Assembly (NCBI GenBank): GCA_010094045.1
Contig: ML986592.1
Span: 1-25,689 of the forward strand
Length of the DNA: 25,689 bases
DNA from: Lojkania enalia
Taxonomy: Eukaryota; Ascomycota; Dothideomycetes; Pleosporales
Reading direction: 5' to 3'
A program made the position numbers and the translations under genes. Shown here piece by piece: positions 18,562 through 25,689 of this stretch; position 1 is the stretch's first letter, and every line of letters begins with the position of its first letter. The notes beneath the pieces are model-generated. The model was not told the DNA's origin. It searched no databases and saw only the letters and a program-made list of their open reading frames with translations.

Positions 18562-18568
18562 ACCCAAA

Positions 18569-19378
18569 ATGGCCACCGAATCTATCAAGTGGTCATACGA
18601 GCATTTGAAGGAGGAGCAGAAAATGCATGTTCTAAATTCAATGACTGTTTCAGATTTCTGTGGTTTCTTTGCTGCAAATTTGGACGATCCAATATGCGCC
18701 AATGCTCTAGGGCTAATCAACAAGAAACGCCTCCGATTACTATTCCAGAATCTTAGTTCAGAGAACTGTGCTAAGCTGCTTCAGCATAAAACAATGATAA
18801 ACCCAGCGATTGCTCTTTGTTCTGTTGATGAGAAGAAAAGAAAAGAGGCTGTTTTATATTTAGATGAGCAGCATAGGCTCGAGATTATCAGATCAATCCA
18901 GGCACAAGAAGAACGACTTATAAAGGTGTATAAGAAGCCAATTGTTCCCCGTGGTATTGCCACTGGCACATTTCCCAAAGGATATCCTCAGTCAGGCCAA
19001 GCATGCATCGTATGCAATGAGGGTTATGAGGTATTTGATTCTATTCACGGAGCCGACTGCACATTACATAGCTTTCACAAACGGCATGACCAAGGCGGAA
19101 TATGTCCGGAATGCCCTTTTCCGGATGTGTTTCCGCTCGGAGATACTGAGCTTCTAAAGGAATGGTCGCTCGAAGATATAGTGATATCCGGGTTTGGGTA
19201 TTTCTACGTGGATGGAAATCCGTACGTCTTGCTCTCTGTTTTTCAGGAGCAAAGGGAGGTCTATTGGTTTGCTATGGACTCGGTCGCAAGGGTTTTTGAA
19301 ACCGATAGGTTTTGCCACAAGTTAACGCGGTTTTTCATCTCTGAACTGGCAAGCGCCCACAAACGGTTGGAGATCTGA
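18569..19378 (+). CDS. Cys/His-rich putative zinc-binding protein, unknown function
   Basis: A single exon of 269 aa with an ATG in good context (CAAAATGG). Residues 1-130 are largely helical and charged without known motifs. Residues 146-182 hold a compact metal-binding-like cluster: Cys146-x2-Cys149, Cys164, His167, His170, His173, Cys179-x2-Cys182. The spacing is RING- or zinc-ribbon-like but does not match a standard RING closely, so E3 ligase activity is not claimed. The rest (about 190-269) looks like a mixed alpha/beta domain (EDIVISGFGYFYVDGNPYVL). No signal peptide or membrane segment. The frame is clean although the gene is next to RIPed repeats. I do not recognise the family. Confidence 0.65.
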   Translation: MATESIKWSYEHLKEEQKMHVLNSMTVSDFCGFFAANLDDPICANALGLINKKRLRLLFQNLSSENCAKLLQHKTMINPAIALCSVDEKKRKEAVLYLDEQHRLEIIRSIQAQEERLIKVYKKPIVPRGIATGTFPKGYPQSGQACIVCNEGYEVFDSIHGADCTLHSFHKRHDQGGICPECPFPDVFPLGDTELLKEWSLEDIVISGFGYFYVDGNPYVLLSVFQEQREVYWFAMDSVARVFETDRFCHKLTRFFISELASAHKRLEI

Positions 19379-19925
19379 GTATAAGTAATCATTTTTCAAT
19401 ATAAATTAACGTCATAACTTTTCATTTTCATGAATAAATGTATCATAAAACTTTGAAAACAGGATCATGCGACAGTATACCATATGAACAACCCGAAGGC
19501 GCGATACACAATATTGACTGGCATTTAGATAGATAAGACCCCCCACGGTGTGCCGAGAATCACGGTGTCGCGAAATAAACCCACTGTTTAAACACTTCAG
19601 CGCCACCACATATATATCAATTAAGATATCATTGACACCTTAAGATTCTTCTCCATTTTCTACATCTAACGCAGTACATAAAAGAAAAATTCCCTACTAT
19701 GCAGGGTGCCTATTGATCATAGTGTCAGTGGTGTTTTAAATTGTCTTAACTATTCTCCCCTGCTAAATCGCGGCACTCTAATTGCCTGCCAATTTCGGAG
19801 AGATATTACAGGAGTCTCGTTAAGGCTGAATACAAATACAACGTTCGAGACAGCTAGCTATTTAGTGACTAGCACTCCGAGAGTTTCTCCGTGCGACTGA
19901 AGAATCATCGAGAAGCCCTCAAGTC
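19379..19925. other. Intergenic gap up to the hAT insertion
   Basis: About 550 bases of moderately AT-rich DNA, not fully RIP-like. It should contain the 3' end of the gene at 18569. Short frames on both strands have no motif. The last eight bases (CTCAAGTC, 19918-19925) are the candidate left target-site duplication of the hAT element. Confidence 0.45.
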
Positions 19926-20030
19926 CAGGGTTGTTAAAAATAAAATTATCGTTTCGTAAAAAATAAATTATCGTACTTGGCGATTATTTTATACTGAATA
20001 ATATACGATATTATCGGATAATTTGGCGTA
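19926..20030 (+). repeat. hAT left terminus with TTATCG subterminal motifs
   Basis: Behind the terminal CAGGG, the hexamer TTATCG or its complement recurs several times within 100 bases (two in the forward form at about 19946 and 19968, again within 20007-20016, with CGATTA/CGATAT variants between). Repeated subterminal motifs are normal transposase-binding sites in hAT elements. This part is less mutated than the body. Confidence 0.55.
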
Positions 20031-20092
20031 CAAGCCATCTTTCCTCACCAAAATTTATCTCTCATCGTACGAAAGCTATTTTCTTTACTATT

Positions 20093-22135
20093 ATGGCTTT
20101 AGAGGATAGCTCTCTAGTTTCTCTTGACTCTTTTGAATCGCTCGAAGTCTCTAGTAGCACAAGTCGGAAAAATACGTCTAGTATCCATTAATACTGTCGC
20201 AATCTATCAAAAGATGAGCCTGCACGAGACAGTTAAAATCAAAAGCTATATTACTACTCTCTCTGTTCGTATAGCGCATCATCAACTATAAATATTCGAT
20301 ATTATCTTCAATCGAAGTACCAGATCGAATCTAATAGACCTATCCCTCGTACGAAAGTAATAGTAGTAAGCTAACTTTAAGAACTTTAGAAATAAGCATT
20401 AATTAATAATAAGATAAATGAGCTGAACTTATTAGTTCTAAAGAATACCTTAAATAATTAAGTTATTAACTAGACTCTTATAAATCTTATTATTATACGA
20501 AACCTACTATTTTAAATTGTTAAGTAGCTAGAATTCTATATATTCTGCTAGACATTAAATCTAGAATTAATAAATTCTCTTATAACTACTTATTTAGCTA
20601 TTAGTAGGTTAATTTATAATTTATTTTAGCTGTAAAGAGATATTATATAAAAGAAGATCTAGTTAGCTTTAATAGATATATATCTTTTAGTCGATATCTA
20701 AACTTTTCTAAATAATTATCTTCTCTTAAGAATATATACTTATTTTATTAACTTGTAAGAATAATAAATAAAGGCTCTTTTAGCTTTACGTATAATAGCG
20801 AACTATAGTAAAGAAGAGTAATAGAATACTATTCTTCTAGTCCTTTAAGACGATAGTATTATACGAAAGCTAGAAGTAATTATCGCTAATAACTCAACTA
20901 TAAATAATACACTTTATTATATAATATTTTAATATCTTCTAAATAATAAAGATATTATTTAAAATTCCTTATATTAACAAATCCGCTGCTAAAAATATAC
21001 AATTAATCTTATTATTTAAACTTTCCTCTTTAGTAAGGCTTAATTTAAAAAGATTAAATTATATAATAAAGGGGATATACTTAAGAATAAATTAGATAAG
21101 TAAGCTTAAATAGAAAGAGAAGAAGTTTTTTGTATAATAAGTGTTCTAGGAAAGCTTTATAATATCGTTGTTTACTATTATTCCTTAGTAAATTATATAA
21201 AAGAATTTGTTTTTTTAGTATAATAGTAAATTCTACTTAACAATTTTATATAGTAGAATAGCTAGTATTAAATATTAAATATAGTACTTAAGAAAGAGTT
21301 AGCTATTAACGATTATATTAAAGCAAATTTCAAATTACTTAAAAAGGACTATCTTTCTCTATAAGATTAGAGGGCTTTTTATATAATAAGCTCCTTCTTA
21401 TAACTATTCTACTAAGCAACTCTAGAGACTTAAAACAACCGTGTTATACTTAATTAACTTCTTTTTATAATAGACGTCCTTAGTAAATATATAGAGAAGT
21501 CTTTAAATTCTTATTATATAAATAAAGACTTACTTATATAAATTTAACAAGTAGTTTAGAAGTTTAAAGAGTATTATCGTAAAATAGACAACTTACCTTT
21601 CTATACTACTATACTTATTCTTTATTTAAATTATTATATAAAATATGTAAAAATTTAGTAGAAATAAGATTATTAAAAGATTATACTTCCTAAAGTAAAA
21701 GAGTTTTAAATATAATATCGAGATTTACAAATTTAACCAAATTTAGTATTATATAAAATACCTAAAATCGCGCCTCTATAAAAACTTAATAAATTTAACT
21801 AGATTGTTAATAAGTTTAATTAATAAATTACTTAGCTAATAAGTTAAAATAAATATAAAGATTACTATACTAAAGTACTATATAAAGTTTAAGTATCTCC
21901 TTTATAATAGTAGTATAGAAGTATATAAAGAAAACGCTAGCTATAACTTTTAACATTTATAGTAAATATTTTATCTATTCTAGTAATAAGTAATAAACTA
22001 GAACGAGTATTTTTAGAAGGTTGTTATATAATTTTATAGGAGAGAATATAGCTTAGTATATTAAGTATTAAATATATAGATTATATAAAAAGTTAATATT
22101 AAAGTAGAATTCTAGTAGAAGACTTTTAAGATACT
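20093..22135 (+). pseudogene. hAT transposase remnant with BED zinc finger
   Basis: From the ATG at 20093 a single frame can be read for over 900 bases with only substitutions: stops stand for Gln or Trp and many His have become Tyr. At about 20230-20320 is a BED-type finger relic (CSYSAS...NIRYYLQSKYQI, ligands partly Tyr). The first catalytic Asp region survives as LLVDIQT near 20690. LGKLYNIVVYYY is at about 21150, and the C-terminal dimerisation block (ILSILVISNKLERVF, then SIKYIDY) is at about 21960-22080. The order and motifs are those of fungal hAT transposases. Stops in nearly every segment rule out activity. Confidence 0.75.
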
Positions 22136-22468
22136 TAGAAGTATCTAAAATTAAGTATAATATATTATATATATTTAAATTATAATAAATATATTTAGCT
22201 TAACTTTAAATCTAATATTAACTACTACTAAGAATTCTACTAAAAGACCTACTACTCTTACTACTATTATCTTTTAGAGATACTAAATAAGTACAGCTAT
22301 AACGCTTAGTATATTTATTATATATTAGCTTAGAGTTATTATTATTATAAATAGTATATTAAGAAATATAGTTAGTATAGATATAGTTAGATTATATACT
22401 ACTAAACTAGCTATTAAAAGAGATACATCTAGTGTATATAGTAAATTCTCCTATATAATTATAGGCGG

Positions 22469-22749
22469 TATAACAGCGTAGGTAAGATAATAGGTCCGAA
22501 TGCGGCACAAATCCACTTAGAGGTATATAGAAGTATATAGGGGTTCAGGGACCTAAGAATTCTATTAACACCTATAGGCCTTATACGAAAGGATATAGAA
22601 GAACTACCAAGCTACTTATAAGAGAGTATATAACTATATACAGAAGGGAAAATGGGCGGAGCTGGGGGTAGAATAAGATAAGTAAAAAGCTTTAGGATAA
22701 GATTATATATAAAGCTTTTCGTGGAACAATTTCTTCGCATTATTATACT
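22469..22749 (-). repeat. gypsy 3' LTR (bounds uncertain)
   Basis: On the minus strand a purine run (AAGGAGGGGGG, ending at about 22750) looks like the polypurine tract, so the LTR would begin at 22749. It would end at 22469 with GCTGTTATA, where the TA may be a RIPed CA. An alternative is 22469-22815, because TATAACAGC at 22469 and GCTGTTATA at 22807-22815 are inverted copies. The polypurine tract favours the shorter version. The other LTR is outside the window, so this cannot be settled here. Confidence 0.5.
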
Positions 22750-23879
22750 ACCCCCCTCCTTATAGGCTAATAGTCCCTATCTACGCTAGTTCGGGAGGGA
22801 ATTAGGGCTGTTATAGATAGGTTCTAGTATAAAGAAATTTCTTCGAGGTATTTATTAGTAAGGGCTAATACGCGTAGTTATCTATAGAGATACGTTTATA
22901 TATTAACGTAATATTAAATAAGGTTTTTACAGTAAGTATAATTAACCTATATATTAGCTAGTAACTACTATTATAACGGTTTATTAATATTGCAATTTCG
23001 TCGCGTATAGTAACAAGTATTTACCAGCCTTAGTATATTGCTAGGTTGCTATTAACTAAGCTTTCTTAACTAAATAACAACTTCTACTCTATACGTATTA
23101 TTATACGTCTCTAGAACCGTTAATTATTAAAGTATTACTAACACCTCTTAGAAAAAATTAATTAATATACTACTCTGCCTACCTTCTAGAGCCTCTTTAA
23201 AGGCCTTCTAAATTATATACCTTTAGGCTATTCGCGTGCTCGCCCGCGGGTAATATATAATATTTATCTTTCAGTCCCTAAGATTAAAAAAATACAAGTA
23301 TTATACCTTATAAAATAAAAAGTATAACCCCGTATAAATCGCATTTAATACTAGTAGGATATTTACTACTAACGTACTTATAGATCCCCTCCTACTATAA
23401 GGAGGAGTTTCTAGTCCTCCGGGGCTATTTTAAACTATAGGCGGCGGCCTGATATATAGGAGATAAGAAGGATAAAAAGGTAGCCTTCGAGGCTATTTTA
23501 GAGTCTACTTATAGTCTAGTACTTATAGTCCAGGTTGTAAAAAGTTAGAAAACTAGCCTTTTTAAGGCTAGTATCTAGGTGGCTTTATTCTACTAGGGTA
23601 CTAAGTTACTCTATTAGGTTTCGGCTCTAAAAGCTTTAATATCTAGCCTTTAAGCTAATATTATAGCGCTCTTGGGCGGCTAAAAATAAAGTAGGAGAGG
23701 TTTAGGGGGAGTTTAGAGGGAAGAAAGAAAAAGAAGGGTAGAGAAGAAGAGAACTAAAGAAGTATCTAACAGCCTACTATTAGATCTTCTAGATTTTATA
23801 GAGGAGTAATTTCAGGCCTATACTTTAGTTTTTTTTAAATCTACTACTTAACTCTTATATATTATTGTCTATTAGATAA
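22750..23879 (-). other. gypsy 3' untranslated internal region
   Basis: About 1.1 kb between the chromodomain codons and the LTR. No reading frame with meaning is found on either strand. It contains a plus-strand GA-rich stretch at about 23700-23760 and some less AT-rich islands (for example near 22640 and 23410), so mutation is patchy. Confidence 0.45.
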
Positions 23880-25689
23880 TCTATATTTTCTATACTATTC
23901 TTATATACCTTAATCTATTTAGTTAGGGCCTTTAGAGGTTCTAGCTAATTTAGATACTTATTATAAAAAACTCTTAGCTTATAAGGCGAACCTATAAAAT
24001 TTAAAGTTTTATACTAGACCGGGTTAGGATTATATTCTACCTATTTTATACGGTATTTAAGGGTCTTATAATATAGCTTACTAGCTAGTATTTCCTCAAC
24101 CTTCTACTCTTCTACCCCTTTAATAGCGATAGCGGGTGGTTTCAGAGCTTCTTACTCTAGTAAAGGGTCTTAAGAGTTCTTATATAGTAGATTTGGTGCG
24201 AAGACATTATATATTCTTAACTCTAGGGGTAGCTATAGATAGTATAAGTTTCTAACCTATTCTAGTACTTTAAAAGGGCCCTCCTATTAATTGGATAGCT
24301 TTTAGCTTAGTCTTTAGACTATAAGGTTCTTAGTATTTAGGTAGATTATATTACCGATCTACTAATTAATCGGTTACTAGTAATAGTTAATAATAGATTA
24401 TATATAATCCTAAGCCTTTTTAATATTAGCTTTTATAGTTTCTTAGGCTGTATATATATAAGTTGCTAAAGCTAAGGCGTTTTTATAATTTAATTTATCT
24501 ATTATAGTAATAGGATTAATAGAATATTTCTAATCCTAACTCTAATAGGGCTTAGATCTGTATAGAATCTAATACGGGGATATTCTAATAGTTATATAGG
24601 GTAGAGTTGTTTATACTCAGTTAATTATAGATAATAGAGAACTCTAGTTATTCTAGTAGAAGGATATAAAAAAGCGCAGTCTCTAATCGATATACTTATT
24701 TATAATCTCTATCTGTCTGTCAGTCTCTTTATAATAAGTAGTAGATAGTTTAATCTTTACGCCTAAAATACAGCAGAATTCGGACTAGAAACTAGATATA
24801 AACTAAGGTCCTCGGTCTAAAATAATAGTTTTAGGCGTATAGCTAAAGTAGTACACCTATTAAATAAATACTTTAGCTATTCCCCGTATATTAATTATAT
24901 AATAGTAGGGAATAGATACTACTTATTTAGACAGGCGATCGATTACTACTATAATCTAATTATATCCGGACTTATCTATAGGGAAATTCTTAAAGTTAAT
25001 ATATAGATACTATATTAGTTAATTTAGTATAGAAAGTAGGTAGATAAAACCTAAGGTTCGGGTTTATATTAGATAAGCTTTACGGTATAGAATGTAATTC
25101 CGTATATATCGTTTATAAGTAGCCTCTATACCCTTCTAGTAGTATTTCTAGGATAGTAACTAATAGGTTTTAGTAGTGCTTAGGTGTGTAGAGGATACTT
25201 AGTTATAAGTCTCTTGTATAAACCGCGTATAAAAGCCTAAATCTAATAGAATATATAAGTAATTATTATAGAAGAGTAGTCTATTCTCTATCTAATACTT
25301 ATAGGGTAAAAGGGTATATTCCTGCATAAAGGAGACTTAGTTTTCCTATAATAATATATTAATTAACTCTAGAGAATCTAGTAATATAACCTACTCCTAA
25401 CCTTTAATAACATTTAATATAGCCGCTTAAGTTATTATTTAGATAATATAGAACTAGGCTAATTCGGTATTAATTTAGGGGTAAAGTTAATACGGTCTAA
25501 ATAGAACTCTTAACTAGTTATTAGTTTAAACTACTTTTAAGTTTTTTATATTTTATTTACGACGGCTAAGGATGTCTACTCTAATATTATTCTTATCTAG
25601 GGTGTACTCAATTCAGAACTAATACTAAGCTAATTCCTCGGTCTAATAAACTTAATAAGTATTAAGTACCTTTATAGTTATAAAATATT
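23880..25689 (-). pseudogene. gypsy pol remnant: RNase H end, integrase, chromodomain
   Basis: Minus-strand translation through stops shows, near 25560-25640, IEYTLDKNNIRVDILSRR, a relic of the gypsy IEYTPGKDNARADALSRR tail of RNase H. At about 25060-25150 is the integrase zinc-finger zone. At about 24930-25010 is INFKNFPIDKSGYN and VVIDRLSK, the integrase core around its first Asp. At about 23910-24140 is a chromodomain relic: ILASKLYYKTLKYRIK, EYNPNPV and SPYKLRVFYNKY. The Trp residues of the chromodomain aromatic cage read as stops (TGG to TAG). The polyprotein cannot be functional. The C-terminal chromodomain places it among chromoviruses. Confidence 0.75.

Larger units (their letters stand above)
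19926..22468 (+). mobile_element. hAT DNA transposon, RIP-degraded, right end missing
   Basis: It starts at CAGGGTTGTT, a typical hAT terminus, preceded by eight bases that could be the target duplication. A decayed transposase gene follows in the same direction. The matching inverted terminus (AACAACCCTG) is not found before the gypsy LTR at 22469, so the right end is deleted, mutated beyond recognition, or cut by the later insertion. The whole body is AT-rich with RIP-type stops. The stretch 22140-22468 has no coding meaning I can find. Confidence 0.7.
22469..25689 (-). mobile_element. Ty3/gypsy chromovirus, RIP-degraded, 3' part
   Basis: Read on the minus strand from the right edge: end of RNase H (25540-25689), integrase zinc-binding and core (about 24640-25200), chromodomain (about 23910-24140), a long 3' untranslated part, and a 3' LTR. 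Everything upstream (gag, protease, RT) is beyond the window. Base composition and stop pattern are RIP-like, with frames preserved. Its LTR abuts the remains of the hAT element, so it may have inserted into it. Confidence 0.8.

Overview
The window looks like an accessory, transposon-rich stretch of a filamentous ascomycete (Pezizomycotina) genome. The evidence is short introns of about 45-55 nt with GT...CTAAC...AG signals, fungal-only families (DUF7924, DUF3723, SRPK-like and degenerate kinases, a ferric reductase), and AT-rich blocks in which TpA has replaced CpA/TpG. That last pattern is the footprint of repeat-induced point mutation (RIP). The species cannot be named from this sequence.

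Layout. 1-2446: 3' part of a RIP-destroyed Ty1/copia element, ending in a less mutated LTR. 2447-4007: normal-GC DNA with no recognisable gene. 4008-5708: intact three-exon DUF7924 gene (PD-(D/E)XK-like). 6069-6836: SRPK-like kinase pseudogene. 7442-8350: degenerate gene of unknown family. 8510-8572: nearly perfect 63-bp palindrome. 8608 to about 11570: large decayed gene with a TPR-like C-terminal part; only its middle (about 9.35-11.2 kb) carries dense RIP-type damage. It meets, end to end, a truncated ferric reductase pseudogene (about 11570-12751, minus). 12803-12999: purine tract and five 18-bp repeats upstream of the reductase. 13174-16419 (minus): intact DUF3723 gene with a long Glu/Gln/Arg coiled coil. 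A 209-bp divergent promoter with a perfect dyad separates it from a plus-strand pseudokinase gene (16629-17747). 18014-18406: possible small gene. 18569-19378: intact gene for a Cys/His-rich protein, preceded by a 7-codon uORF. 19926 to about 22468: RIP-destroyed hAT element with BED-finger transposase. 22469-25689: 3' part of a RIP-destroyed Ty3/gypsy chromovirus on the minus strand, running off the window.

Interpretation. DUF3723 and ferric reductase genes are two of the recurrent accessory families of Starships, the giant tyrosine-recombinase transposons of Pezizomycotina. Finding them side by side, with other dispensable genes and between RIPed repeats, suggests cargo of a decayed Starship or a similar accessory island. 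No captain recombinase (DUF3435) or element boundary lies in the window, so this remains an inference. All gene models come from reading frames and splice signals by eye; family names come from recognised motifs, not database searches.
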